A DNA stretch of 64,000 bases from an uncultured Paracoccaceae bacterium (GCA_938092015.1 CALKOT010000084.1:1-64000); one strand, 5' to 3'. Shown: positions 24,822 through 34,116, counted from the first letter of the stretch. The notes: generated from the sequence alone by a model not told the origin. Numbers and translations are program-made.

Positions 24822-25955
24822 TTACGTGGCGGAGAATTTCTTGCCGCCACGCACGACACCCGCGCTGGTCAAGCGTTGGTTTGAGGTGACCGTTTCGCCG
24901 ACAACATCGGTCAACTCAAATGCACCGTCGTCCAGCGACATGACAGAGATGTCGGCCGTCGATCCAACAGATAGATCTGCAAGGTCAGGTCGCGACAGAA
25001 TCTTCGCCGCTGTCTCGGTTGAGCCTTTGACGACATCATTCATCGACATGCCTAGATGCAGGAATTTCGACATCGTCGTAACCTGATCAAACGCAGGCCC
25101 TTCAGCACATAACGCATGGACGTCAGAAGATATCGTATCTGGCGGAAAGCCTGTCGCCAGCATCTTGCGTGCTGTCTCAAACGCAAACGAGCCTTTGCCG
25201 TGGCCGATATCGAAGAACGCGCCACGATCCCGCGCCGCCTGAACCTCTGGCCGCACGCCGCCGTCGCCATCCAGCGGCGTATTCGGGAAAGGCCGGAAAC
25301 AGTGGGTCAGAACATCGCCGGGGCGAAGCTGCTCAACCACCTCGACATATGTGGGCGGCGGCTCATCAATGTGGACCATCAGGGGCAGCGCGGTCTCTTC
25401 GGCAACCTGCATGGCGTAGGACAGCGGCGTCATGCCGTGAATACCAGAGGCATGACGCCCAAGACGAACCTTGATGCCGACGATGACGCCGGGATGGGCG
25501 TTCGCGACCTCAACTGCCGTGATCGGGTCCATCAAGCGAATGTCTTCGCTTTCGCCGACCATCACGCGGTTGGAAAAGCCGTAAATGCCCGCATGACTGA
25601 CGTGCAGATAGGCGAGGATGCGCGCTTCGGCAGGCTCAATCACATGTTTCAAAAAGCCCGGAAAATTCCCAGGCCCAGCAGAGCCTGTGTCGACGGATGT
25701 CGTCACCGCGCTCGACACCATATAGTCGTCAGGGTCGACCCCTAGCGAGGTGCCGCCCCAGTACACATGGGTGTGCATGTCGATCAGGCCTGGTGTGACA
25801 ATCTTGCCGGATACATCCCAGGTTTCAGCCGCTTGAAGATCAGGCCCAACCGCCGCGATCTTGCCGCCAGCAACGGCAACATCAGTGATTTCGTCGCGCC
25901 CCGCAGCCGGATCAATGACCCGTCCGCCTCTCAGAACCAGGTCAAAATCGGCCAT
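24822..25955 (-). CDS. Amidohydrolase/deacetylase family metallohydrolase
   Basis: A 377-residue amidohydrolase-superfamily protein of the EF_0837/AHA_3915 group. Metal-site motifs: LIDMHTHVY near residue 59, VGIKVRLGR near residue 155 with the bridging lysine, PLMVHIDEPP near residue 192, LTHCFRPF near residue 217, and SSDVHA near residue 277 with the conserved Asp. The substrate is unknown; the group has been linked to hydrolysis of N-acyl or carbamoyl amines. It is placed between ribE and ribBA, with ribE abutting directly, so it is probably expressed with riboflavin genes although no biosynthetic role is known. Confidence 0.82.
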   Translation of the reverse strand: MADFDLVLRGGRVIDPAAGRDEITDVAVAGGKIAAVGPDLQAAETWDVSGKIVTPGLIDMHTHVYWGGTSLGVDPDDYMVSSAVTTSVDTGSAGPGNFPGFLKHVIEPAEARILAYLHVSHAGIYGFSNRVMVGESEDIRLMDPITAVEVANAHPGVIVGIKVRLGRHASGIHGMTPLSYAMQVAEETALPLMVHIDEPPPTYVEVVEQLRPGDVLTHCFRPFPNTPLDGDGGVRPEVQAARDRGAFFDIGHGKGSFAFETARKMLATGFPPDTISSDVHALCAEGPAFDQVTTMSKFLHLGMSMNDVVKGSTETAAKILSRPDLADLSVGSTADISVMSLDDGAFELTDVVGETVTSNQRLTSAGVVRGGKKFSAT

Positions 25956-26558
25956 TTATCCCTCCATGTCCCGCATACGTTTTACGTAGCGGGCGAGCAC
26001 GTCAATCTCCAGATTGATTGTCTGCCCCTCGGTCAGTTCTCCAAAGGTCGTGACCTGCCGCGTGTGCGGGATCAGGTTCACGCCGAATGTCGCGCCATCA
26101 ACCTCGTTCACAGTCAGCGAAGCCCCATCCAAAGCCATGGAACCTTTGGCTGCGATATACGCCGCCAACGCATCCGGCGCCTTGATTGACACCCGCAGGC
26201 TGTCGCCGTCATTGGCGAGGCGCGTAATCTCACCGACGCCATCGACATGGCCGGTGACGATATGGCCGCCCAGTTCATCGCCGACCTTCAGTGACCGCTC
26301 AAGATTGATCCGCCGCCCGACTTTCCAGTCGCCCAGTACCGTTTTCGACAGTGTTTCAGCCGAAACATCGGCGGTGAACCAAGCGCCCCGATCATGCGCG
26401 CCGCTGTCCGTCACTGTCAGGCAACAGCCAGAACAGGCGATGGAGGCGCCAAGTGCGATAGCTTCCGGGCGATAGTCGCTGGAAATGCGGATTGTCAGGT
26501 CGTGATCGCCTGAGATCGCCTCAATTTCACCTATAGAGGTGACGATACCTGTGAACAT
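25956..26558 (-). CDS. ribE: Riboflavin synthase alpha chain
   Basis: A 200-residue enzyme that dismutates two lumazines to riboflavin and the pyrimidine intermediate. It has the typical N-terminus MFTGIVTSIGEIEAI and two homologous lumazine-binding repeats, with CSGCCLTV near residue 43 and MALDGASLTVNEVDG near residue 140. The stop adjoins the start of the amidohydrolase gene. No FMN riboswitch is seen in 26559-26849, which it shares with the divergent kpsS gene. Confidence 0.97.
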   Translation of the reverse strand: MFTGIVTSIGEIEAISGDHDLTIRISSDYRPEAIALGASIACSGCCLTVTDSGAHDRGAWFTADVSAETLSKTVLGDWKVGRRINLERSLKVGDELGGHIVTGHVDGVGEITRLANDGDSLRVSIKAPDALAAYIAAKGSMALDGASLTVNEVDGATFGVNLIPHTRQVTTFGELTEGQTINLEIDVLARYVKRMRDMEG

Positions 26559-26888
26559 GTGTTAATCCTTAACCGTCTCTCGACCAATAGGATGAATGAT
26601 CATCCTGAACAAGAGATGTGAGTCAAAGTGAAGTGTGGATTGTTGTTTTTGGGTTTGCAGAATGAATGCCATAGGCTAAAAATGGCTTTTGCGATCAGGG
26701 CGCACTGCATCCTATCAGATCTTCGAATAGTTTGATGTGATCGGTGCGTCAAAGCCTCTGCCCTTCGGATTTCTGGTTAAACATCTCCGACAGGATAATG
26801 AGCCACTCACGCGCAGTTCACTGGCCCCGTTCGCTGTAATATGCTCTAAGTGAACCGTAAGATTATGAAAAGAAAGGGATTGTCCGCC

Positions 26889-28187
26889 GTGGGGCGTCAG
26901 TTCTTGTTCCTTCAGGGGCCACATGGGCCCTTCTTCAGCCAGCTAGCGCGGCATTTGCGCAAGCAGAGCGTCACTGTATTGAAAGTTGGGTTTAATCGCG
27001 CCGATGACCGTGAGTGGGCAGGCGCCGGACCCTACCAGCCCTTCGCGGAACCTTTCGAAAACTGGAAAACCTGGCTGACGTCGCTGATGTCAGAACGCGA
27101 TGTTCCCGATGTTTGCCCATACGGCGACACGCGCGCCCATCATGCCAAAGCGATCGAGGTTGCTCACCAGCTGGGCGCAACGGTTCACGTGTTTGAGGAA
27201 GGCTACCTTCGCCCGTTTTGGGTCACGTATGAAAGGGGCGGCTCAAACGGTCATTCTCGTCTGATGGAGATTGATCTCAATGAAATGCGCCGCGCCTGTG
27301 ACGTGGAAAACTATGAACAGGAAGAGGCGCCGCCACATTGGGGCGCCGCATGGCGACACGCATTGCATGGGTTCCGGCATCATTTTGACGTTCTGCTTCG
27401 CAATGGGGCCTATCCGAATTTTATGCCCCATCGCCCAACATCGACCTGGGCTGAACTGGGATATTACGCCAAGCGCATGCTTCTGTTGCCCTTGCTGACG
27501 CCCGAATGCAAAATGCGCGAGGCAAAGTTGCTGAAAGGCGGAAAAACCTATCATCTGGTGCTTCTGCAGATGGCTATCGATGCCTCAATGCGCGATCACA
27601 GCCCTTACAAATCCGTTACCCTATTCATGGAAGATTACCTCGAAACTTTTGCAAAAGGCGGGCCAGCCGACCACCATCTGGTAATGAAATCGCACCCATT
27701 TGAAGATGGTCGTGAACGGCTTGAGGCTGCGATGAAACGCTGTGCTGCACGCCTTGGCGTTTCCGATCGGGTTGTGTTTCTGCATGGCGGAAAGCTTGGC
27801 CCACTGCTTGATCGCGCGCGTTCGGCAGTCACAGTGAACTCAACCGCCGGGCAACAAGCGCTGTGGCGTGGGCTGCCCATCGCCGTTCTTGATTCTGCGG
27901 TCTATGAAAAACCTGAATTTACGCAAAAGGGTGATCTGGAAAGCTTTTTCCGCCACCCCGCCGCCCCCGATGCGGCGGCCTATCGCGATTATCGCCAGTT
28001 CCTGTTGATGAGCAGTCAGGTCAGGGGCAGTTTCTATACCCGTGCCGGGCGGCGGAATGCCGTTGAGCAGATCACGCCCAAAATGCTGGATGTTCTAGAC
28101 CCATATGACAGCGCTTGGCGGCAGGCCGACGTGTTGCGCGAAAAGGCGAATGTCACGCATTTGCCTATCGCGGCGAAACTGGGTTGA
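26889..28187 (+). CDS. kpsS: Capsular polysaccharide biosynthesis protein KpsS
   Basis: A cytoplasmic glycosyltransferase of the capsule KpsS family that adds Kdo residues to the phospholipid anchor of exported capsule. The family start FLFLQGPHGPFFSQLARHL is near residue 5; HVFEEGYLRPFWVTYE lies near residue 103, and the late NSTAGQQALWRGLPI near residue 318 matches the conserved region. GTG 26889 is chosen because AAAGGGA lies nine bases upstream; ATG 26865 and GTG 26850 are in frame but lack a site. It is the first of three plus-strand capsule genes inserted between ribE and ribD. Confidence 0.88.
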   Translation: MGRQFLFLQGPHGPFFSQLARHLRKQSVTVLKVGFNRADDREWAGAGPYQPFAEPFENWKTWLTSLMSERDVPDVCPYGDTRAHHAKAIEVAHQLGATVHVFEEGYLRPFWVTYERGGSNGHSRLMEIDLNEMRRACDVENYEQEEAPPHWGAAWRHALHGFRHHFDVLLRNGAYPNFMPHRPTSTWAELGYYAKRMLLLPLLTPECKMREAKLLKGGKTYHLVLLQMAIDASMRDHSPYKSVTLFMEDYLETFAKGGPADHHLVMKSHPFEDGRERLEAAMKRCAARLGVSDRVVFLHGGKLGPLLDRARSAVTVNSTAGQQALWRGLPIAVLDSAVYEKPEFTQKGDLESFFRHPAAPDAAAYRDYRQFLLMSSQVRGSFYTRAGRRNAVEQITPKMLDVLDPYDSAWRQADVLREKANVTHLPIAAKLG

Positions 28188-28355
28188 TCGGTGGCGTCAG
28201 CGTGAAAAGTATCGGTTTTCTGTATTAATAGACACTGAGGCAGTCGTGTTTTCATGCATTTGGCGCATTGTATTGTCCCGTCACACTAATTGATGGGGTA
28301 ATGTTACGCAAATTCACGCTGAAAACAGCGGAACGAGCGAGAACAGGAGCATTTC

Positions 28356-29376
28356 ATGACCCTGAATCGTATTGCGATAGGACGCGCCGCTTTGGCCGCA
28401 GTTCTGGCGCTGGCGGTGGCTGCCTGTGGTTTGCCTCGATCTGGGCCCTACTATGAGGATATCGCGGGGTCGCCCGGCGAAGCGCCTACAGATCGTGGGT
28501 TCGATCTGGTTCCAGTCACATCTGGGGTCATTGGCATTGCCAATCTCGATGAATCCCGCGGCTTTTCGATGAGCCTGATAGAGGCGAAGGCGGAACGCAC
28601 CGCCATCCTCGGTATTGGCAATGTGCGGGCTTCTGGCCGCACGGCGGATGGACTGCGCCGGGCGACTGTCACCCGCCTAAGCGAAAAAACGCTGGATCCA
28701 CAGGTTGAGGTCAAGCGCGAAACCGGCGACAGCAAATCGATCATTATTACAGGTACCGCAGGCGTCGCAGGCGTCGTTCCGATTGATCGGACGACGCGCA
28801 GTCTGATTGGCATCCTGGCCAAGACCGGGTTCTCTGTCCCGGATCCTGAAGTTGTCCTGGTGAAGGTTCGCCGCGGCGAACTGGAAGGCGAAATCTGGAT
28901 GCGCGAGCTGTTTGAAAGCCCAGAGAATGACATTCCGGTGCGTGCCGGCGATATCATCTTCCTGAACAACGACACCCGCAATTTCCGCTCTCTTGGCGCG
29001 GTGGGGCAGGCGCGTGTGCCATTCCTCGACGCGCGATATCTTTGTTTTGGACGCGATCGCACTGGTTGGTGGTCTGAACGCTACCGTTTCTGATCCTTCA
29101 GGCATCTTCCTGTTCCGGAAAGAACCGCCAGAAGTTGCAGTGCAGCTTTCCGAGAAAGCCATAGTCGATCAGCCGCGCAATGTCGTTTACCTGTTCGACA
29201 TCACCGAAGGATCTGGAATGTTCCTCGCGGATCAGATGAAGATGCGGGATGACGATATTCTGTATGTGACCGATGCGCCGTTTGCGCGGTTCCAGAAGGT
29301 CGCTGGCGTTCTTGCGTCGACCATCGGCTTTGCCGGGTCCGTATCATCCATTCAACAGACAGCTTCAGGGTTCTGA
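28356..29376 (+). pseudogene. Polysaccharide export outer-membrane lipoprotein (KpsD/Wza type), frameshifted
   Basis: Starting at ATG 28356 (AGGAG six bases upstream), the first frame encodes a lipoprotein signal with lipobox AVAAC near residue 23 and GLPRSGPYYEDI, typical of capsule export proteins, but runs into an unrelated tail after ARVPF and stops at 29093. The correct continuation, STRDIFVLDAIALVGGL and the soluble-ligand-binding beta-grasp part to 29376, lies one frame away. Removing one C at 29024-29025 restores a single frame of 339 codons. It should form the outer-membrane channel for capsule made by KpsS/KpsC. The indel is either a real frameshift or a sequence error. Confidence 0.85.
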
Positions 29377-29388
29377 TCGGTTGAACCG

Positions 29389-31350
29389 ATGACAGACGAC
29401 GCGGCGCAAATGATGCGCCGGCTCGGCGTCTACTCTCTGGGATTTCTCTGGCAATCCGCTTTGCGTCGTGCGCTGCGTGATGCTGGTTGGGATGTGCGCG
29501 CTGGGTCCATTGGCGCAGATGCAATCGGCGTTTGGGGCAGGCGGGGCGTCGCATGGCGCGGGGCCGCGATGTCGCGGCGATCGGGAAAACGACTGGTGAC
29601 GCTGGAGGATGGCTTTGTCCGCTCTATCGACCCAGGCAGCGGCTCACCCATCATCAGTCTGATCATCGACGACATCGGTATCTACTATGACGCCAGCGCA
29701 CCTTCGCGGTTAGAACGTTTGATCCTGAACGGCGGCGGCGATGTCGATAGGGCGAAGGCAGGGATAGCAAAGCTCCGCACCGCGCGCATTTCCAAGTACA
29801 ATCATGCACCAGATATGCCTGATCCGCCCAAAGGTCATATCCTCGTCGTCGATCAGACCCAAGGCGATGCGTCGGTCACCTGGGGCGGCGCAAGCGCGGA
29901 CAGTTTCACGCGGATGCTTGATGCAGCTCGGGCGAAACACCCAGGTGCCGAGATCATCATCAAACGCCATCCCGAAACATCGTCTGGCGCCAAGGGCGGG
30001 TATTTCACTGCTGATCGCTATGATGACGCCAGGATCATCTCAGATGCGGTTAACCCCTGGGACCTGATTGAAGGCGCAAAGGCTGTCTACACCGTCAGCT
30101 CTCAACTGGGTTTTGAGGCGCTGATGGCGGGCAAATCTGTTCGCTGTTTCGGATCGCCGTTCTATGCCGGCTGGGGTGTAACCGAGGATGAAATGACGTT
30201 TGACCGTCGCGAAGCGCCAAGAACGGTCGAGCAAATCTTTGCCGCCGCCTATCTTGAGTATCCGGTTTATTTTGATCCCTGGCGTGGTGGGCTGTCCAGT
30301 TTTGAGACCTCGATCGACGCGCTGCGAACGTTACGGACGGCACATAGGCGCAACCTGCAACCCACTGTCTGTTCTGGCGTGCGCCTCTGGAAACGCAAAT
30401 ACGTTTCGGCCTTTCTGCAAGGCAAAGACGCACCCGTGCGGTATGAGGATAACGCAGCCAAGGCGCAGGTGTTGGCCGAGCAAAAGAACGCCCGACATGT
30501 TGTCTGGGGCGCTAGCAGTGGGTCGGCGAACACTCGTCAATTAGAGGACGGGTTTCTTCGATCTGTTGGATTAGGCGCTTCGCTGACGCCACCACTTTCA
30601 TTGGCTTTGGATGATGAGGGGATTTATTATGATCCCCATCACCCCAGTCGGTTGGAGCATTTGATCGCCCGGGCGCCGGTCGATCAGTCAGCGTTGACCT
30701 GCGCAGGATCGCTAAAGCACAAGCTGATCGAACTGGGTCTTAGCAAATATAACCTTTGCGGTCAGCCGTTTCGCAGGCCAGAACACCCCGGCGTTATTCT
30801 CGCGGTTGGGCAGGTGGAGGATGATGCATCCATTCGCCTTGGCGCTTCTCACGTAAAAACCAATCTCGGCCTTCTGGAAGCGATCAAACAGGCCGCGTCT
30901 GAGGCTTACATCATCTACAAACCCCATCCAGATGTTGAGGCTGGCCTGCGACCCGGCGCGGTCGATGCAGAGGGGCTGGCTGACGAAGTTGCGGTCAATA
31001 TTAGCGCAAACGACATTCTGCAGGTGGTGGACGAGGTTTGGACCATTACCTCTTTGCTTGGTTTTGAGGCGCTTATTCGTGGCGTGAAGGTCATTACGCT
31101 GAGCGCGCCATTCTATGCCGGTTGGGGGCTGACGACAGATCGTGGCGACATTCCAACCCGTCGCACTGCACGGCCATCGTTAGACCAACTTATCCACGCT
31201 ACCCTGATCGATTATCCGATGTACCGCGACCCGATATCCGGTATGGCATGTGAGGTTGAAGTGATCGTTGAACGTCTGGCCGCAGGCGACGGGCAGGCGG
31301 GTGCTGGTGGGCGCTTGCTGTCAAAGGCGCAGGGGCTGGCCACCAGCTAA
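29389..31350 (+). CDS. kpsC: Capsular polysaccharide biosynthesis protein KpsC
   Basis: A 653-residue cytoplasmic enzyme made of two homologous halves. Each carries an EDGFxRS motif (EDGFVRSIDPG near residue 72, EDGFLRSVGLG near residue 385), a DDIGIYYD or DDEGIYYDP motif, and FYAGWG-LTxD late in the half. This duplicated layout is that of KpsC, a dual beta-Kdo transferase that, with KpsS, builds the poly-Kdo linker for capsule export. The ATG at 29389 is 12 bases after the export gene. Its last codons overlap those of ribD on the other strand by four bases. Confidence 0.92.
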   Translation: MTDDAAQMMRRLGVYSLGFLWQSALRRALRDAGWDVRAGSIGADAIGVWGRRGVAWRGAAMSRRSGKRLVTLEDGFVRSIDPGSGSPIISLIIDDIGIYYDASAPSRLERLILNGGGDVDRAKAGIAKLRTARISKYNHAPDMPDPPKGHILVVDQTQGDASVTWGGASADSFTRMLDAARAKHPGAEIIIKRHPETSSGAKGGYFTADRYDDARIISDAVNPWDLIEGAKAVYTVSSQLGFEALMAGKSVRCFGSPFYAGWGVTEDEMTFDRREAPRTVEQIFAAAYLEYPVYFDPWRGGLSSFETSIDALRTLRTAHRRNLQPTVCSGVRLWKRKYVSAFLQGKDAPVRYEDNAAKAQVLAEQKNARHVVWGASSGSANTRQLEDGFLRSVGLGASLTPPLSLALDDEGIYYDPHHPSRLEHLIARAPVDQSALTCAGSLKHKLIELGLSKYNLCGQPFRRPEHPGVILAVGQVEDDASIRLGASHVKTNLGLLEAIKQAASEAYIIYKPHPDVEAGLRPGAVDAEGLADEVAVNISANDILQVVDEVWTITSLLGFEALIRGVKVITLSAPFYAGWGLTTDRGDIPTRRTARPSLDQLIHATLIDYPMYRDPISGMACEVEVIVERLAAGDGQAGAGGRLLSKAQGLATS

Positions 31351-32435
31351 GCCTGGCTTTGGCGCTGAGGGCGCCAGACACTCAGGCAATCAACGCCGAT
31401 CTGTTCTAAATGGGTAAGGGTAAAGCGGGGCGCATTGTCCAGTCGGTCGAACCCCAGATCAGAAACTGCACTGCGGCCGTCTGCGCCAAGCGTCAATCCG
31501 GCGGTCATCCAGACGATTTCATCGACAAGGTCGTTCTTGATCAGACTGGCCGCGATTGCGCCGCCGCCTTCGGACAAAACCCGTGTGACACCCCGCGCGC
31601 CCAGCGTTTGCATCAGGTCGCTTAGATCCAGACCATCGGGGCCACGACGGGCGCCGATCACGTCGACGCCTTCAGGACCGTTGTCATCGCCCGCATCACG
31701 CACATGCCAGACTGGTCGGTGGGGCAGGGTTGCCGTCAGTTTTGCAGGTAGATCGCCTGCCTTGCCGCCAACGATCACAGGCAATGGGTCGCAACCTTCA
31801 AACCCGGCGAGGCGCACATCCAACCCCGGATCATCTGCGCGGGCGGTGCCTGCGCCAACCATGATGACGTCGGCTTGCGCCCGCATCAGGTGCACCCGTT
31901 GCCGTGCTTCAGGCCCGGTAATCCACCTGCTTTCACCGCTGGCGGTGGCGATCCCGCCATCGAGGGATGAGGCGAGCTTAAGCGTAACCTTCGGTCTTCC
32001 CAGCCTTTGACGCATCAGAAAGCCTTCATTCGCGGCAAAGGCTTCATCCGCCAGCAGGCCGACTTCTACTGCCAATCCCATTGATCGCATACGCGCAAAA
32101 CCCCGTCCGGCGACGCGGTGGTCCGGATCTTCCATCGGCGAAACAACGCGTGTGATTCCGGCGGCGATCAAAGCATCGCAGCAGGGCGGCGTTTTTCCGT
32201 GGTGGGCGCAGGGTTCCAGGCTGACATACGCTGTCGCGCCATTTGCATCACCGCCCGCCTGCGCCAGGGCCATAGTCTCTGCATGCGGTCTTCCGCCGGG
32301 CTGGGTCCAGCCGCGGCCTACAAGACGGCCATTTCGAACGATAACGCAGCCCACTGCGGGGTTTGGCCAGACACGGCCAAGCCCCCTTTGCGCCAGGGCA
32401 AGCGCCGCCCGCATCCAACGCAGGTCGGCGGTCAC
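31347..32435 (-). CDS. ribD: Bifunctional riboflavin deaminase/reductase RibD
   Basis: A 362-residue two-domain enzyme. The N-terminal cytidine-deaminase-like domain shows HAETMAL near residue 51 and SLEPCAHHGKTPPC near residue 71, the zinc ligands. The C-terminal reductase starts near residue 147 (VTLKLASSLDGGIA) and ends with the LSEGGGAIAASLI region. It performs the second and third steps of riboflavin synthesis. It follows nrdR by three bases, the common alphaproteobacterial order. Its stop is TAG, and it overlaps kpsC convergently by four bases. Confidence 0.96.
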   Translation of the reverse strand: MTADLRWMRAALALAQRGLGRVWPNPAVGCVIVRNGRLVGRGWTQPGGRPHAETMALAQAGGDANGATAYVSLEPCAHHGKTPPCCDALIAAGITRVVSPMEDPDHRVAGRGFARMRSMGLAVEVGLLADEAFAANEGFLMRQRLGRPKVTLKLASSLDGGIATASGESRWITGPEARQRVHLMRAQADVIMVGAGTARADDPGLDVRLAGFEGCDPLPVIVGGKAGDLPAKLTATLPHRPVWHVRDAGDDNGPEGVDVIGARRGPDGLDLSDLMQTLGARGVTRVLSEGGGAIAASLIKNDLVDEIVWMTAGLTLGADGRSAVSDLGFDRLDNAPRFTLTHLEQIGVDCLSVWRPQRQSQA

Positions 32436-32438
32436 TGC

Positions 32439-32906
32439 TTAATCCTCGTCAGGAAGTTTGGGACGCAGCTCAGCCACAAAGTCCTCAAAATCGTCAGCTT
32501 CCTGAAAATTCTTGTAGACAGAAGCAAAGCGGACATAGGCGACGGTGTCGATCCGCGCCAACGTTTCCATCACGATTTCACCAATGCTTTCAGACCGAAC
32601 GTCACTGTCGCCCATGCTTTCAAGCCGGCGCACAATGCCAGAAATCATCTGATCTACGCGTTCGCCTTCTATCGGGCGTTTCTGCAAAGCGATGCGGATG
32701 GATCGCGCAAGTTTATCCCGGTCGAAACTTTCACGTCGTCCGTTCTTTTTCAGAACGGTAAGATCACGCAGCTGAACCCGTTCATAAGTCGTAAACCGCC
32801 CGCCGCACGCCTGGCAGAACCTGCGGCGACGGATCGTGACATGATCTTCCGCTGGCCTGCTGTCTTTGACCTGTGTTTCGGTATCGCCGCAAAATGGACA
32901 GCGCAT
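32439..32906 (-). CDS. nrdR: Transcriptional repressor NrdR
   Basis: A 155-residue repressor of ribonucleotide reductase genes. It has the N-terminal zinc ribbon MRCPFCGD ... [13 protein letters not shown] and an ATP-cone (about residues 48-138, with [16 protein letters not shown]). ATP/dATP binding controls its oligomeric state and binding to NrdR boxes. Located directly upstream of ribD. In most relatives it also follows glyA directly; here about 1.25 kb of decayed and non-coding DNA lies between. Confidence 0.97.
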   Translation of the reverse strand: MRCPFCGDTETQVKDSRPAEDHVTIRRRRFCQACGGRFTTYERVQLRDLTVLKKNGRRESFDRDKLARSIRIALQKRPIEGERVDQMISGIVRRLESMGDSDVRSESIGEIVMETLARIDTVAYVRFASVYKNFQEADDFEDFVAELRPKLPDED

Positions 32907-33106
32907 GTAGCCCCTCCGAACTTCTGATTTGGCGCCAGTATAGGTTGCCTACGAAGGATTGGGTAGGGCTTCAGCGCCAAACCTATATCTTGTCACATCA
33001 CGGCTTGATATCGCCTGGTCACAAAGCTGTGGTGATGGTCAGGTGCTGACTGATCCGGCCCTTGGTTAGATCCGAAGATCTAGGAAGACTTAACATCGGA
33101 GGATAC

Positions 33107-33486
33107 ATTTTACGTCTCAAAGCATCACTCGCCGCCGCCCTGATCGCCCTGGGCGGCGCTGGCGTTGCAAGCGCAGACGGTCACAGCTGGGCAGGGTGTT
33201 AACCGGCCTGCCTAGCCATGTAACCACAGCCGGTATTGCCGTCATCAAGACAGATGCTGGCGTATACGAATTCTAACTTTCCGAAGATTTCGTCTTCGAT
33301 GGCGCACCAGATCTAAGAATCGGTTTTGGGAAAGACGAAAAATCTGTCGAATTGACTGATTTTTTGGGCCGTTGATGAAAAACACGGGCACCCAGACTAA
33401 CGTCGTGCCTGCGAGCATAGATGCAGCTGAGTTTGATACAATCATTGTTTGGTGTCGGAAATTCTCAGCTCCACTTGGATCAGACG
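33107..33486 (+). pseudogene. Decayed DM13-domain exported protein
   Basis: After a clear GGAGGA (33098-33103) an ATT stands where a start codon would be, followed by a signal peptide (LKASLAAALIALGGAGVASA) and DGHSWAG. A frameshift then leads to LPSHVTTAGIAVIKTDAGVY, a TAA at 33274-33276, LSEDFVFDGAPDLRIGFGKD, a second frame change near 33370, and KNTGTQTNVVPASIDAAEFD ... VWCRKFSAPLG. This order matches DM13 domain proteins, thought to take part in electron transfer or cell-surface redox chemistry. With a lost start, a stop and two frameshifts it is a dead gene. Confidence 0.8.
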
Positions 33487-33492
33487 CTGGTA

Positions 33493-33539
33493 ATTACCTT
33501 AACGTATGCGTTAAATGATTACGCAAACGTTAAGGTAAT
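33493..33539. repeat. Long hairpin, 18 paired bases of 19
   Basis: Arms ATTACCTTAACGT (33493-33505) and ACGTTAAGGTAAT (33527-33539) pair perfectly; after one A-A mismatch TGCGT and ACGCA extend the stem around a nine-base loop. It lies at the end of the DM13 remnant. It could be an old terminator, a regulator site or the footprint of an element. Confidence 0.8.
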
Positions 33540-33703
33540 GTTTTCAGCGGCTTAGGCAGAGTGGCATGAAACTTCGATTTCGCGCCATGATTGTATCTTG
33601 TTTCAGAAAATCGAAAAAAACGGTGTATTTTGAGGCGAAAACGGCCGTCACAAGTAAGGCTCAGTTGCCTCAATCGTTCTTTTAATCACCTTAAGGTAGT
33701 CCT

Positions 33704-33955
33704 TTGGCAACCAAAATGGGTATGCATATAGGACCTGTCGGCGGCGCTTGAAGCGTGTGCTCGCTGAAAGTTCGGTTGATCAGGTCAATGCCCAAAATAG
33801 GGCCTATCAAATCAGCACGTCGATGGTGTCGCCTGTGGAGGGTCGGCACCGTACCTTTTGCGTAAACAGTTGTAACTTAAGTAGCAAAAATTGGTGGGGT
33901 CTTCGGGCCTCCGGTGCAGCCCTCTTCGCCGCAACGAAGGGGGTTGCGCCTTTTT
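33704..33955 (+). ncRNA. Possible small RNA with promoter and terminator-like hairpin
   Basis: TTGGCA (33704-33709) and TATAGG (33727-33732) with a 17-base spacer make a good promoter match. About 190 bases later CCCTCTTCG (33920-33928) and CGAAGGGGG (33935-33943) form a nine-base stem, followed by TTGCGCCTTTTT. An alternative hairpin (CAACGAA with TTCGTTG, 33932-33962) is mutually exclusive with it. No open reading frame of note or known RNA family was recognised. The call rests on pattern only. Confidence 0.3.
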
Positions 33956-34079
33956 CGTTGTAGCTTGGGCTTTGTTGGCGACAAATAATTCGCGGATATC
34001 AGAGTAGATCCAAGGCCAAACAGAGAACGAAATGTGGCGGTGGTTTCTGATTTACAACTAAAACAATGGGTTATGCCTA

Positions 34080-34095
34080 CTTTCACATGTGAGAG
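34080..34095. repeat. CTTTCAC-nn-GTGAAAG type dyad downstream of glyA
   Basis: Reads CTTTCAC-AT-GTGAGAG. On the minus strand it continues as GTGAAAGTAGGCATAA, which closely matches GTGAAAGTAGGGATAA at the dnaE-proximal site (48992-49016). A repeated intergenic motif of unknown function. Confidence 0.6.
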
Positions 34096-34116
34096 AAAAC
34101 CAACTTACTTTTTGTA

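Noticed and set aside
26559-26849. FMN riboswitch before ribE
   Set aside because: None of the conserved RFN sequence blocks is seen on the minus strand.
33493-33539. Integron attC site
   Set aside because: The arms resemble the core sites only loosely (GTTAAGG instead of GTTRRRY) and there is no integrase or cassette array.
33748-33963. 71-codon plus-strand gene
   Set aside because: Its end is formed by the hairpin and T-run region, it has no ribosome binding site and no recognisable similarity; an RNA is more likely than a protein.
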